A stretch of 64,000 nucleotides of DNA from Azorinus chamasolen (GCA_963576725.1 OY755252.1:25488655-25552654); one strand, 5' to 3'; shown: positions 1 to 10,332, counted from the first letter of the stretch. The notes: generated from the letters alone by a model not told the origin. Made by a program: numbers and translations.

Positions 1-5
1 GCTAT

Positions 6-253
6 TTAACCCGTTCCTTCATAAATGCCTTTTCACACATCTGCAAACAGAGTAGACCCAAATCAGATGGCTCCTATAGGAGCCATCTGATCAGGGTCTT
101 CTCTGTTTGCTAATGGAATTTGAAAGATCTGTTCCTTTAGTTTCTAAAATGGCCACAATATTCCACCTTCCATATTTCATTATAACTATTTTGTACATGA
201 ATATCCAGTAGGTATTGAAGTTTTGAATAAACACAGAACAGGAAAAGGGTCAA
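6..253. repeat. TTAA-bounded palindromic MITE, family A
   Basis: TTAACCC-type left end, a long internal palindrome (43-110) with arms GCAAACAGAG.AGACCC and a GGCTCC/GGAGCC centre, then ~135 bp and a degenerate right end (AGGGTCAA). TTAA plus CCC at the termini is the hallmark of piggyBac-type non-autonomous elements; that class is inferred. Confidence 0.75.
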
Positions 254-316
254 CTCTTTATTTCATTAATATTCAGTCCAGACTCGACCTGTTATGAGAG
301 TTAATTGATTTAGTAT

Positions 317-580
317 TTAACCCGTTCCCTATTGTATGTTAGTTTCAAATTTTAATACCTACTGAATATTTATGGACAAATAGTTATATATAAATGAAAT
401 ATGAAAGATGGAACATTATTGTCATATAAAATGCTTTTTCATGCATTTTTCAACTGAGTAGCCCCAGACCAGACCAGCTGATCAGGATCTGCTCTGTTTG
501 CTAAGTGAGTTAGATAGTTACGTTATTTACTGTCTAAAATAGCTACAATTTTCCACCTTCCATGTCTCAGTTTTGCTACG
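317..580. repeat. Decayed family A MITE
   Basis: Starts TTAACCCGTTCCC and keeps the 'ACCTACTGAATAT' arm, a damaged palindrome around 450-521, and then family A right-hand sequence in the opposite sense (TTTCCACCTTCCAT). It is probably two overlapping family A fragments. Confidence 0.5.
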
Positions 581-600
581 AAATCTACAGTTTTCTGTAT

Positions 601-642
601 GTTATGTGTGTGTGTGTTGGGGCAGGGGGGGGGGGGGGGGGA
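601..642 (+). repeat. GT and poly-G microsatellite
   Basis: A short GT run is followed by an uninterrupted G tract (about 625-641). Homopolymers like this are prone to sequencing or assembly length error. Confidence 0.8.
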
Positions 643-890
643 TACTCTAAGTTTGATGGTGTTAGTGCTCATTAGAACCTGAGAAGGTTTTAATGAGTAC
701 CATCAAAATCAGAGTTTGTTGAGAAATAGGAATGGAACATTACTGAATGTCTTTGTCTCGAATTTAGCAGTTTGCCTTTTACAATCATTTATTCTGCAAA
801 ATATACCCTGCCAGAATAAATAGGTCAATCTCTATACAATATTAGGGTAATTAGGATGTTTCGTTTTGAAAATTTAACTGTAGAAGATAT

Positions 891-1095
891 ATAGTAAAAC
901 TTCTCCATAACGGCCACTAAATTGTGTTAATTAGTTGGTATTTATGGCAGGTGGTTGCTTAAAGCAAGGTGAAAGTAAAAGAGAAGGCTCCTATAGGAGC
1001 GTTCTGTTTTACTTTCACCTTGCTTTAAGCAGCCACCTGCCATAAATACCAACTAATTAACACAATTTAGTGGCCGTTATAGAGAAATTTTACTG
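891..1095. repeat. Near-perfect palindrome, family D
   Basis: About 205 bp that is almost entirely self-complementary: AGTAAAACTTCTCCATAACG at one end pairs with the GTTATAGAGAAATTTTACT end, through AGGTGGTTGCTTAA and a GGCTCCTATAGGAGC centre at ~986-1000. It ends just before the ASPH exon acceptor region. Related copies lie at 15,322, 18,162, 19,236 and 20,191. Confidence 0.85.
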
Positions 1096-1128
1096 TTCAT
1101 GTATTTTGTATTTTGAATACATTGACAG

Positions 1129-1265
1129 GATGGATGGGGAAGGAGGCTCTCACCTGGAAGTTTCTTGCAGACAAATTTCCGGACAGGATTGAATTTCAGA
1201 ATAAGCAGGGAGTAGCCTACCTGAAAATGGGCAAAAACGACAGAGCCAGAACTGTGTTCCAGCAG
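1129..1265 (+). CDS. ASPH: ASPH-type beta-hydroxylase, internal exon (TPR region)
   Basis: First visible exon of a gene that begins upstream of the window. It follows an AG acceptor at 1127-1128 and ends before GT at 1266. Two bases complete a split codon, then 45 codons read through a helical TPR-like segment (LADKFPDRIEFQNKQGVAYL, then KMGKNDRARTVFQQ). This matches the lumenal TPR region that precedes the catalytic domain in animal aspartyl/asparaginyl beta-hydroxylase, a type II membrane enzyme of the endoplasmic reticulum that hydroxylates Asp/Asn in EGF-like domains. Phase joins cleanly to the next exon (CAG|GTC). Assignment rests on the very clear catalytic exons downstream; this exon alone would be only 'TPR protein'. 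Confidence 0.85.
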
Positions 1266-1464
1266 GTTAGATTGGTTGCCTGACCTCAGAGCGCCAGATC
1301 ATGGGTGTAAAATAGAACTCGTCTACCCATTTCCTCATTTAAACTCTTTTGCATGCCTTGCAAACATCTGATCAGTGCCTACTCTGTTACTCTTATGTAA
1401 TTATAATAGATCTGACTCTATATCACAATACCAATACATCCTGATTACATAATGTTATGCCATT

Positions 1465-1693
1465 TTAACACTTTCCTCCATAGGCTATTTTTAGACCCAA
1501 CCTCTTTGAATCAATCTACCCAAAAGAAGCATTAACTAGAGAAAACAAATCTTTTTAGAATTTTGTAGTTTGAAACCATTGTGATAAATAGAGCATTTGC
1601 TCCTATAGGAGCAAATGCTCTATTTATCACAATGGTTTCAACGGGTGAATTTACACAGGCATAGAAAGGCGTATTTATGGAGGAAAGGGTTAA
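1465..1693. repeat. TTAA-bounded palindromic MITE, family C
   Basis: 229 bp from TTAACACTTTCC to GGAAAGGGTTAA. The centre is a perfect palindrome with arms CCATTGTGATAAATAGAGC and core TTGCTCCTATAGGAGCAA. Sequence left of the palindrome (GACCCAACCTCTTTGAAT) marks family C. Confidence 0.8.
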
Positions 1694-1805
1694 AATATCA
1701 GCTTATAAATATTCAAGGTGTAATGATCTCTTAAAAGAATATTCAACAGGGAAAGCGTTAAAGCAACCACAAAGTGAATAACCAAATATATATATCTACT
1801 AATTG

Positions 1806-1960
1806 TTAATCCTTTCCCTGTTCTATATTTGTTCCAAATTTCAATACCTACTAAAAATTTATGTACATAATAGTTGTGATGGAATATGGAAAGTGGAGCC
1901 ATTTTAGAAACGAAAGAAACAAATCTATCAAATTCCGTTAGTAAACAGTTTCTGTCATGG
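1806..1960. repeat. Truncated family A MITE
   Basis: Starts TTAATCCTTTCCCTGTTCT and runs through the family A body to AATTCCGTTAGTAAACAG, where it is cut before the palindrome core. Confidence 0.55.
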
Positions 1961-2047
1961 TAAAAAATCCCTGATCATATTCCCACTGTACTATTACAGA
2001 TACTTATCATTCATAAAGTCGATATTTTTGCATGAATGTTCATGAAG

Positions 2048-2238
2048 TTAACTTATTTCCTCCTACTGATGCCTTTTGACGCCTCTGTAAAAGTCACTTT
2101 ATGAAAACATTGTGATAAATAGAGCATTTTCTCCATAGGATCAAATGCACTATTTATCACAATGGTTTAAAAACTACTCAACTCTAAAACAAATCCCATT
2201 TTTTCTAGTAAATGCTCATTTTCAGTAGATTTATTTAA
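2048..2238. repeat. Family C MITE abutting a family A MITE
   Basis: Family C body with the palindrome around 2112-2166 (one arm mutated). Its right TTAA (2235-2238) is also the left TTAA of the next element. Confidence 0.65.
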
Positions 2239-2464
2239 CCCTTTCCCTGTTCTGTATTTAGGCCAAATTTCAATATACCTACTGAATATTCTTTAACAAT
2301 ATAGTTATAAAGAAATCTGAAAGGTGGAGCATTATAGACATTTTAGGAAGTAAAGAAACAGATCTATCAAATTCTATTAGCAAACACAGTAGACCCTGAT
2401 CAGACGGCTCCTTTAGGAGCCGTCTGATCTGGGTCTACTCTATTTGCATCAGGGAATGGGTTAA
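2235..2464. repeat. Complete family A MITE
   Basis: 230 bp from TTAACCCTTTCCCTG to GGGAATGGGTTAA; palindrome core CGGCTCCTTTAGGAGCCG near 2406-2423. It sits in the ASPH intron less than 100 bp upstream of the exon at 2560. Confidence 0.8.
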
Positions 2465-2559
2465 GGGTTATCTGTGGCTCAATAATTGTATGTTACATTT
2501 TTGGTATGCTCAAATGATCAAAGCACTGGTGACTGTATTGTTTGGTTTTATTTATGCAG

Positions 2560-2754
2560 GTCTTGGAACATAACCCAAATAGTGGCTTTGCCCTTGTGCA
2601 TCTTGGATTCATCTTGAAAACTAACGACCTGAAATTTGAAGAAGCCATACCGATGCTGCAGCAAGGAATTGATTCCAGAGAGCCTGGTGTGACAGATGCA
2701 CGGTTCTACACACATCTGGGTGATGCCTATCATAGGATGAACCAAACAGCCAAA
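2560..2754 (+). CDS. ASPH: ASPH-type beta-hydroxylase, TPR exon
   Basis: Exon of 65 whole codons between AG (2558-2559) and GT (2755). It encodes a TPR pair: VLEHNPNSGFALVHLGFILK, then EEAIPMLQQGID and RFYTHLGDAYHRM. The pattern NPN-GFA-VH-GFILK followed by a second helix-turn-helix with FYxHLGDA is characteristic of the TPR segment of ASPH. An open frame runs on into the intron to a stop near 2871, but that tail is intronic and contains ordinary AT-rich sequence. In-phase splice to 6169 gives NQTAK|AKEIYKQG, contiguous with the family, so no exon appears to be missing between them. Confidence 0.9.
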
Positions 2755-2934
2755 GTAATCAGTCTCACAGTTCTATTGACCACTGAACAAATGTTGAGAA
2801 GCGGGGCGGGGATATATATTTATCCATGTCTATCTGTCTGTCAGTTTGTCCATCCTTCAAATTTTTGTTGAATACAGTGGAACCCTTCTAACGTGGCCAT
2901 TCATTTATTGATCATAAGAGTCTTAAAAAGCAGG

Positions 2935-3183
2935 TTGTTGCTTCACTCATTCGCTCATATTGACACCTTCGATGCCTCTGTAAAAGTCACATCTTGAAAC
3001 CATTGTGATAAATAGGAGCAAATGCTTTATTTATCACAATGGTTTAAAAATTGCACAATTTTAAAACTCCTTTTTTCTAGAAAATGCTCCTTTTCGGTAG
3101 ATTTATTCAAAGAGGTTGGATCTAAAAATTAGATTTATTCAAAGAGGTTGGATCTAAAAATTACCTAAGTGGGAATGGGTTAA
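2935..3183. repeat. Family C MITE with internal 32 bp duplication
   Basis: Palindrome ~2998-3053 with a shortened arm. The segment AGATTTATTCAAAGAGGTTG and the bases after it occur twice in tandem at about 3099-3162. The right end is GGGAATGGGTTAA. Confidence 0.65.
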
Positions 3184-3334
3184 TCCTATAGAGCTTTGTG
3201 TATTACTTTTGTTTGACAAGCATGAAGCTACCATCTGCCTTACAGACCCACAATTAGATGTCTTTTTGATGGCCGCGTAAGACAGGTTGTATGGTATTCA
3301 TGTAAGAAGTAAAGACATACTGAGTATTTGTTAG

Positions 3335-3525
3335 CAGAATTTTTTTAATGGCATAATAATGAACACTTTAATATTGGGTACTGGTAGAAACTGTAGATTT
3401 ATTTAATTTCAAAAGCAAATAGAGCAGTCCCTCATCAAACAGCTCCTACAGGGGTTGTCCGATCTGAGTCTGCTCAGTTTGCAAATGCACAAAAAAGCTT
3501 TTGTATGAAGGAAACGGTTATGAAA
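3335..3525. repeat. Decayed family A/B palindrome
   Basis: Contains GAAACTGTAGA, AGCAAATAGAGCAG, an AGCTCCTACAGGGG centre and CTCAGTTTGCAAATGCA, then GAAGGAAACGGTTA. It is truncated where the satellite-bearing element starts. Confidence 0.45.
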
Positions 3526-3534
3526 GGTCTGTTT

Positions 3535-4886
3535 GTTGTTAGCTCACTTGAGCAAAGCTTAGGGTGCGCTTTTGGGAGACTTGATTGTCCGGCGTGCGGT
3601 ATGCGTCGTCCGTTGTGCATCGTCAAAAATTTGCTTGTGAACACTCTAGTAGTCACAATTTTTGTCCAATCTTTATGAAACCTAATGAGAATGGTTGTCT
3701 TGATAAAATCTCGGACGAGTTCGAAAGTGGGTCATGTTGGGTAAAAAACTAGGTCACTTGGTCAGATAGTACGAAAACCTTGTAAACACTCTAGAGGTCA
3801 CAGTTTTAGCCCGATCTTCATGAAACTTAGTCAGAATGATTGTCTTGATAAAATCTCGGATGGGTTCGAAAGTGAATCATGTTGGGTCAAAAACTAGGTC
3901 ACTAGGTTAAATAGTAGGAAAACATTGTGAACAAGCTAGAGGTCACATTTATAGCCCAATCTTCATGAAACTTAATCTGAATGTCTTGATAAAATCTCGG
4001 AAGAGTTTGAAAGTTGGTCATGTTCGGTCAAAAACTAGGTCACTAGGTCAAACAGTAGAAAAACCTTGTGAACACTCTAGTGGTCACATTTTTTGTCCAA
4101 TCTTCATGAAACCTAATCAGAATGATTGCCGTAATAAAATCTCGGACATGTTTGAAAGTGGGTCATGTTGGGTCATAAACTAGGTCACTAGGTCAAATAG
4201 TAGAAAAACCTCGTGAACACCCTAGAAGTCACATTTGTAGCCGAATCTTCATCAAACTTTATCAGAATAATTGTTTTGATAAAATATCTGACAAGTTTGA
4301 ACATGGCTCATGTTTGGTCAAAATCTAGGTCACAAGGTCAAACAATAGAAAAACCTTTTGAACACTCTAGTGGTCACATTTTTTGCCCAATCTTCATGTA
4401 ACTTAGTCAGAATAATTGTTTTGATAAAATCTCGGATGAGTGTGGCAGTGAGTCATGTGGGGGTCAAAGACTAGGTCACTTGGTCATATCTTAGAAAAAT
4501 CTTGTTTACACTACAGTGGCCTGATTTTGAGCCCAATCTTCCCCAAAATTGCTCAGAATGTTTGTCTTGGCGATATCAAGGTTTAGTTTGATCATGGGTG
4601 GGGTGGGGGTAAAAAAGTAGGTCACTAGGTCAAATCTTAGAAAAATCACTCTAGAAGTCACATTTTAAGTCCAATCTTCATTGGCCTGAATGATTGTCTT
4701 GATAAAATCAATATTCTAAATCTTTGAAATCTTGTTCTCCAGAACCACTGCTCATGATCCACTATCAACATTGTTCAAATATTGTCCCTTAGGTCAATAT
4801 TGGCCCCATCCTGGGGCTACCCAGATATAATTTTAATTCTATGGTAATCGGGTGAGCGATTAAGGGCCATCTTGGTCCTCTTGTTT
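3535..4886 (+). mobile_element. Satellite-bearing (pearl-like) element with ~145 bp monomers
   Basis: Starts with a short inverted head (AGCTCACTTGAGC) followed by CG-rich CGTCGTCCGTTG, then seven to eight diverged ~145 bp monomers (landmarks: GGTCACA at ~3650, 3790, 3940, 4080, 4225, 4370, 4513, 4645; AGGTCACTAGGTCAAA), and ends with a hairpin GGGCCATCTTGGTCCTCTTG. No coding capacity is seen. The architecture is that of bivalve pearl-type non-autonomous elements, often grouped with Helitron-like elements; the grouping is inference. Confidence 0.65.
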
Positions 4887-4906
4887 ATAATATGCACACA
4901 ATATTA

Positions 4907-5080
4907 TTTTACCCTTTCCCCCTATATAAACACAATTTCACACATTTGCATACAGCGGAGACCCAGATCAGATGGCTCCTCTATGAGCCATCTGATCAGG
5001 CTCTGCTCTGTTTGCTTATGGTATAATACAGATCTGATTGTTTTGTGTTCATATGCCATTATAAAAAATAATCTAATTAA
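4907..5080. repeat. Family B MITE, shortened
   Basis: Left end ACCCTTTCCCC, palindrome ~4949-5021 with core GGCTCCTCTATGAGCC, then family B body (TATGGTATAATACAGATCTG, CATATGCCATTATAAAAA). It ends at a TTAA (5077-5080) used by the next element. Confidence 0.6.
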
Positions 5081-5326
5081 CCCTTTCCCTGTTCTGTATT
5101 TAAGCCACATTTCAATACCTACTGAATATTCATTAACAAAATATTTATAAAGAAATCTGGAAGGTGGAGCATTGTAGACATTTAACGAAGTAAAGAAACA
5201 GATCTTTCAAATTCTGTTAGCAAACAGAGCAGACCCTGATCAGACGGCTCCTCTAGGAGCCGTCTGATCTGGGTCTACTCTGTTTGCAAATGTGTGAAAA
5301 CACGTTTATATGAGGGAAAGGGTTAA
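5077..5326. repeat. Complete family A MITE
   Basis: 250 bp, TTAACCCTTTCCCTG to GAGGGAAAGGGTTAA. The palindrome (about 5220-5287) has core CGGCTCCTCTAGGAGCCG and uninterrupted arms. Confidence 0.85.
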
Positions 5327-6168
5327 TATTCATGATGTAATTATTTCTTTCATGAGCATGCATTAAGGAAATAGTTAAGTTCTAGCTGTTTGTTATAGGT
5401 CATACCATAGCTACACATTCATACTGGAGCAGGCAGTACATTGTCTACTGATAATTTTTGTATCACTTAAGCTGTTTGCTCTGAAGATGCTCATAAAGTC
5501 AGTACATGAGAGTACACCCTTTGAATGCAAGACATGTTGCCAAAAGTCTCAGCTAGATCTTGTCATGCCCACCTACTCCACAAGGTGGGTGGGGGCATAT
5601 ACAGTCTTGATGTGAAGATGCTCATAAAGAATGGAATGTTTGCTCTGACCATTTAAACCAGAGCATAGACTTTGAAATTTTCTTCGCTTTATATGTTATA
5701 ATTGAAAACTCTTGTGTGTTCAGCTGCTCATGCAACACTGGGAGGAATTGTTTCAAACTTTAACAGTTCATCTGGACACATTGCCAAATGCCTCAGCTAG
5801 GCCTTTGGTTCATCAAAACTCATTGCCAACAGTCTAAACTGGGCCTTTTGGTTCATCTGGACTTATTGCCAAAAGTATCTGCTAGACCTTTGCTTCATCT
5901 AGAGTCATTGCCAAAATTATAAGGTAGACCTTTTTTAGCTTCACTTTTTCAAAAATGGAGCTATTGTCATGACCCTCTTGTCGGCGTCGGCGTTGGTGAA
6001 CCTTTATGTTCAGGTCCTTTTCTCAGAAATCATCAAAGATAGTTGGTTCATATTTGGTATGTATGTTAACTATCACAAGGGGAACCCATTTCACAATATA
6101 GCTAAGTAAATCCTCCAGTCCATTGCAATTCATTATAACCGAGTTTTACTGTATATGTTTTCTTGCAG
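5327..6168 (+). other. Intron remainder with partial satellite-type head
   Basis: No gene seen. At 5933-6130 there is a fragment starting TTTTTAGCTTCAC...GAGCTATTGTCATGACC, then CGGCGTCGGCG, resembling the head of the element at 21,622. At 5755-5930 there are three diverged short repeats (TCATCTGGAC..ATTGCCAAA). Confidence 0.4.
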
Positions 6169-6309
6169 GCAAAAGAGATTTACAAGCAAGGCCATGAACT
6201 TGGTCTGTTTTTGTCTGAGTACCAGAGATCGACATATAATGCAGAAACTCCACTAACTGGCCGACCTTGGTGGACGGTGGAACAGACAACCTACACACAT
6301 CACCTGAAA
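6169..6309 (+). CDS. ASPH: ASPH-type beta-hydroxylase, linker exon
   Basis: 47 codons between AG (6167-6168) and GT (6310). Reads AKEIYKQGHELGLFLSEYQR then STYNAETPLTGRPWW and YTHHLK. The motif 'GLF-S-YQRS-YN ... PWW' is the conserved linker between the TPR repeats and the oxygenase fold in ASPH; the paired tryptophans mark entry into the catalytic region. Phase 0 on both sides. The preceding intron (2755-6168) carries several MITEs and a satellite-bearing element. Confidence 0.92.
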
Positions 6310-6356
6310 GTCAGTACATGAGATTTCATGTTGTCATTCAAAACATTCTAGCAAGT

Positions 6357-6580
6357 TTTACCCTTTCCCTCATATAAACGTGTTTTTACGCATTTGCAAA
6401 CAGAGAAGACCCAGATCAGACGGCTCCTAGAGGAGCCGTCTGATCAGGGTCTGCTCTGTTTGCTAATGGAATTTGATAGATTTGTTCCTTCCACCTTCCA
6501 TATTTCATTATAACTATTTTGTCCATGAATATTCAGTGTGTATAGAAATTTGGAACAAACATAGAACAGGGAGCCTTTCA
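6357..6580. repeat. Family A MITE, right end damaged
   Basis: Starts TTTACCCTTTCCCTCAT; palindrome ~6396-6463 with core CGGCTCCTAGAGGAGCCG; the right end reads CAGGGAGCCTTTCA rather than GGGTTAA. Confidence 0.7.
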
Positions 6581-7058
6581 TTCTCAGTGGACTCTATAGT
6601 TAAACACTGATGAGCTATTCCACTCTGAACATTCAGGGTTGAAATGGTTATACTTGTTTCCCTGGTGGCAATTAGCTCTGAAAGTTTATTATTTTGATTT
6701 CCACCCAATTATATCTGGTGGCAAGATTTTGCCACTGACTTTCAGATCAGTTGGCAAGTTGGAACTTATCTGATGGCAAAATTGCCACTTGCCACTGTTA
6801 GTTTCGAACCCTGGGTTATATTCTAAACAATGGATGACTCCTCTATAATTTTTGTGCAGAGTTGTACAAAGGTGAATCCCCCACCCCCCATAACTTCGCT
6901 TTTGCAAGTTATTACCATACAATTACCTCTCATTAAACAAATTACAAGTTTGTTCCCTTTTTTCAAACTTACTACATGCATTATTTATAGATACATCGCT
7001 TTTCAACTCATTTGGATCTAAAATGTCCGCAAAAGTAACCATTGAATCTGGCTTTCCC

Positions 7059-7316
7059 TTAACCCTTTCCTTCATATAAATGCTTTTTCAACATTTGCAA
7101 ACAGATAAGATCCAAACCAGATGGCTCCGATAGGCTCCATCTGATTATGGTCTGCTTTGTTTGCTAATGGCATTTGAAAGGTCTGTTTTCCTACTTGCTA
7201 AAATGGCTACATTGTTCTACCTTCCATATTTCATTATAACTATTTTGTCTATGGATATTCTGTAGGTTTTGAAATCTGGAATAAAACCAATAAATAAAGA
7301 ACAGATAAAGGGTTAA
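7059..7316. repeat. Complete family A MITE
   Basis: 258 bp, TTAACCCTTTCCTTC to AAAGGGTTAA; the palindrome ~7097-7164 has several mismatches (GGCTCCGATAGGCTCC), so it is an old copy. Confidence 0.75.
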
Positions 7317-7346
7317 AAGAGAACTTTTGCATTACTGTTGTAATGC

Positions 7347-7578
7347 TTTATCCCTTTATTTGATAAAGAATCATATTTACATAGACCTGTTAATAGAGAA
7401 GACCCAGATCAGTCAGCTCCTTTAGGAGCTCTCTGATCAGGGTCTTCTCTGTCTACTGTTTAATAGAGATCTGATTCTACCATGGCCAAAATATTTCGTG
7501 TTCATATTCCATTATAAAAATTCAGTTCATTAATATTCATGATGTCATTACTTCTGACATAAATATTCATTAGCTAAA
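7347..7578. repeat. Family B MITE
   Basis: Palindrome ~7393-7459 (GACCCAGATCAG, AGCTCCTTTAGGAGCT) followed by family B body including CCATGGCCAAAAT and TTAATATTCATGATGTCATTA. It lies less than 50 bp upstream of the ASPH exon at 7613. Confidence 0.6.
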
Positions 7579-7612
7579 AAGTAAAAAAAAGTTTTATTGT
7601 TTAACTAAACAG

Positions 7613-7748
7613 TTATTGGAGAAGAACTGGAAGATCATTCGTGAGGAAGGCTTGGCCCAGCTGAACAAAAAATCTGGTGCCTTTGAACCAGAGGCTGAGA
7701 ACCTACGGGAAACAGGTGACTGGAAGCAGCTTACACTTTACCAGAGAG
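7613..7748 (+). CDS. ASPH: ASPH-type beta-hydroxylase, exon at start of catalytic domain
   Basis: 45 codons plus one base between AG (7611-7612) and GT (7749). Encodes LLEKNWKIIREEGLAQLNKK, then FEPEAENLRETGDWKQLTLYQR. 'NWK-IR-EGLA' and 'E-LRE-GDW-Q-TLYQ' are family signatures at the N-terminal edge of the aspartyl/asparaginyl hydroxylase domain. The last base pairs with GG of the next exon to make a glycine codon. Confidence 0.94.
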
Positions 7749-8006
7749 GTATTGAAAATGCCGTTGAAACATAGTGTTATGAATAGTGTGTGATGATCAG
7801 CATAATTAACATTATGAGTTACACATTGCTTTGAAGGGCTAGATGTATTACAATTGGGGGAGACTCTGATACTTTTCTCTATTCACTTGCTTTAACTGGA
7901 GAAGCTTTTGTCCAATCATAAATTTGGCATAATATTTCAGTCAAGGTTGATAAGCATTTATATCCATGCAGACACTTTGGAGTTGTGGTCCTTTCATTTG
8001 GAAATT

Positions 8007-8486
8007 TTTATGCCCCCGTTGACGATAGTCAGGGGCATTATGTTTTACACATGTCCGTCCGTCTGTCCGTCTGTCACGCTTTTAGGTGCAGTTGGTTGTC
8101 ACAGTTTTTCAAGTGTTATAAGTCAGTAATTTCTACACTTATACACATGAAACATCACATACACATCAATTACCATCTGTGCTATCATTTGGCACCCCTT
8201 CCATGCTGCCTACAAGCCCAAGGTCGAGGTCAAATGACTTGGAAATTTTACGTGCAGTTGGTTGTCACATTTACGTGCAGTTTTTTGTCACAGTTTTTTC
8301 ATTGTCTTATATCTCCCTAACCACTGTAGCTATTGCCATGGAATTGCATATACACATTAAACACCATCGATACTTTCACTGCACACCCAGCCCATGCTGC
8401 CCGCAATCCCAAGGTCAAGGTCAAATGACTTGGAAATTTTACGTGCAGCTAGGCAAGCACCTATACGGGGGCATCACTGTGTCTTA
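8007..8486 (+). repeat. Short satellite-bearing element, two ~170 bp monomers
   Basis: Opens TATGCCCCCGTTGACG..CAGGGGCATTATG with a CCGTCCGTCTGTCC stretch, contains two monomers each ending AAGGTC(A/G)AGGTCAAATGAC + TTGGAAATTTTACGTGCAG, and closes near ACGGGGGCATCA. Long open frames across it are side effects of the repeat. Confidence 0.6.
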
Positions 8487-8639
8487 CACACAATTTTTTA
8501 GTTACTTTGGAGTTGTGTCCAGGATGAGCATATTTTGTGTAAAAAAATTGCGGCTTTTTTTTCAGAAAGGCAAATTTAAAAATTCATATAAATCTTTCCT
8601 CTCTTTTAGAACCAAATTATAAATATTTTGTCTGGAGAA

Positions 8640-8940
8640 GTAACCAGCCACACTGTACCTGTCTAGTAGCTAAGATACAATATGTAAATGTGCATATTGT
8701 CGGGAATGTTTCCGTCTACAATTTTTCTCGGAGTTATGTCCCTTTGAACTTAGAAATTACTAGATCTTTTGACCCTATCCTGGTAACCGCAACTCCTCTT
8801 TAACTGTTTAACAGCATTTCATAAAACCTTCTATTTAGCATAGACACAATATGTAGATGTGCATATTGTCAGGGAATTTTTCTTCTGCAATTTTTCTGGG
8901 AGTTATGCCCCTTTGAACTTAGAAATCGCTAGTTAATTGT
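8640..8940 (+). repeat. Two diverged ~175 bp tandem repeats
   Basis: ACAATATGTAAATGTGCATA + TTGTC..GGGAATGTTTC.. GGAGTTATGTCCCTTTGAAC recurs as ACAATATGTAGATGTGCATA .. GGAGTTATGCCCCTTTGAAC. Likely the remnant of a monomer array. Confidence 0.5.
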
Positions 8941-8991
8941 GAAGGAAAACCGGGTTTGATGTTGTGTCGACATTTCTTGTTTTCTTTTTAG

Positions 8992-9214
8992 GGAGGAAAG
9001 ATACTGCAAACTGTCAGAAGGCTCCCAAAACATGTGCCTTAATAGATGAGTTCCCTGCCTCTCGTGATTGTACTAGGGGCCAAGTTAAGTTCTCTGTGAT
9101 GCATCCTGGAGTGCATGTCTGGCCCCACACTGGCCCCACAAACTGCCGAATTAGGTCTCATCTTGGACTAGTCATTCCAGAAGGACCTAGAATCCGTGTT
9201 GCTGATGAGATCAG
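8992..9214 (+). CDS. ASPH: ASPH-type beta-hydroxylase, catalytic exon with first iron histidine
   Basis: 223 bases between AG (8990-8991) and GT (9215). Encodes CQKAPKTCALIDEFP, GQVKFSVMHPGVHVWPHTGP and RIRSHLGLVIP. The histidine of W-PHTGPTN is the first Fe(II) ligand in the family, and SVMHPG/HTGPTN lines the 2-oxoglutarate and substrate pocket. Animal ASPH uses two histidines without the usual acidic ligand. Cysteines in the family's disulfide positions (PKTC...DC) are present. No stop, frameshift or substitution in the motif core, so the enzyme looks functional. Confidence 0.96.
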
Positions 9215-9330
9215 GTAGGTTATGTTTACAGTAACTGTTGGTTACTTCATGAATAATAATGAAAGACGTAATGAATGTTTATTAGCTTAGTATGTGTAAT
9301 GGTTTTAACTTTACATGTACGATCATGAAA

Positions 9331-9483
9331 GCAGGATTTTTTTACTTTGGCAGAAATTGTAGAATCGGATCTTTATAATGCCATAAGCAAACAAAGCAGA
9401 CCATGTTCAGACAGCTCCTGCAGGAGCCATCTGATCCGGGTCAACTCTGTTTGCAAAGGTGTCTCTATAAGGTGAAAGGTTAA
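9331..9483. repeat. Truncated family B MITE
   Basis: Reverse-oriented body (GGCAGAAATTGTAGAATC) and palindrome ~9391-9460 with core AGCTCCTGCAGGAGCC; the right TTAA (9480-9483) is shared with the next element. Confidence 0.6.
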
Positions 9484-9731
9484 CCTTTTCCTTCAAATAA
9501 ACGTGTTTTCACGCATTTGCAAACGGAGTAGACCCAGATCAGACAACTCGTATAGGAGCCATCTGTTCAGGGTCTGCTCTGCTTGCTAATGGAATTTGAA
9601 AGATCTGTTTCTTTACTTTCTAAAATGGCTACCATGTTCCACCTTCCAAATTTCATTATAACTATTTTGTCCATGAATATTCAGTAGGTATTGAAATTTG
9701 GAATAAAAATATAGAACAAGGAAAGGGTTAA
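9480..9731. repeat. Complete family A MITE
   Basis: 252 bp, TTAACCTTTTCCTTC to GGAAAGGGTTAA. One palindrome arm is mutated in the centre (AACTCGTATAGGAGCC). Confidence 0.75.
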
Positions 9732-9864
9732 GTAGTTATGTTTGTAGCATTGAAATATTGACGCATTATACAATATCATGAAAACCTCAAAGATTGCTGC
9801 AAGTGATAGTATGCCTTTATGTGTACATGCCAGTATTGACTGTAGTAACAGGTGTAAAAGGACT

Positions 9865-10107
9865 TTAACCCTTTACTCCATGATTAATCATGTTAGAAAC
9901 AATGACATCATAAATATCGATTAGATTAATTATTAAAATAGCTTATGGAAACAGGTATTTTTGGCTATGGTAAAAACTCTAGAATCATTATTATTTCATA
10001 AGCAAACAGAGCAGACTCTGAACAGGGGGCTGCTACAGGAGCTGTCTGATCTGAGTCTACTCTGTTGCAGAGGCATAGACTGGCGTATTTATGGAGTATA
10101 GGGTTAA
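9865..10107. repeat. Family B MITE, first of three sharing TTAA junctions
   Basis: TTAACCCTTTACTCCATGA to GGAGTATAGGGTTAA; palindrome ~9999-10065. Its right TTAA is the left TTAA of the element at 10,104. Confidence 0.75.
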
Positions 10108-10332
10108 CCCATTCCCTCATATTGACACCTTTTGACACCTCTGTAAAAGTCACTTTCTGAAACCATTGTGATAAATAGAGCATTTGCTCCTTAGGAGCAA
10201 ATGCTCTATTTATCACAATGGTTTCAATACTACACAGCTCTGAAAAAATCCCTTTCTTTAGTTAATGCTCCTTTTTGGTAGATTTATTCAAAAAGGTAGG
10301 GTCTAATAATAGCCTATGAGGGAATGGGTTAA
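10104..10332. repeat. Family C MITE, second of three sharing TTAA junctions
   Basis: 229 bp from TTAACCCATTCCCTCAT to ATGAGGGAATGGGTTAA, with an uninterrupted palindrome CCATTGTGATAAATAGAGC ... GCTCTATTTATCACAATGG at about 10,163-10,221. Confidence 0.85.

Noticed and set aside
8964..9218. A stand-alone 84-codon gene with the HTGPTN motif
   Set aside because: It is exon 8,992-9,214 of the ASPH gene read through its splice sites; both flanks have AG/GT and the phases match neighbours.
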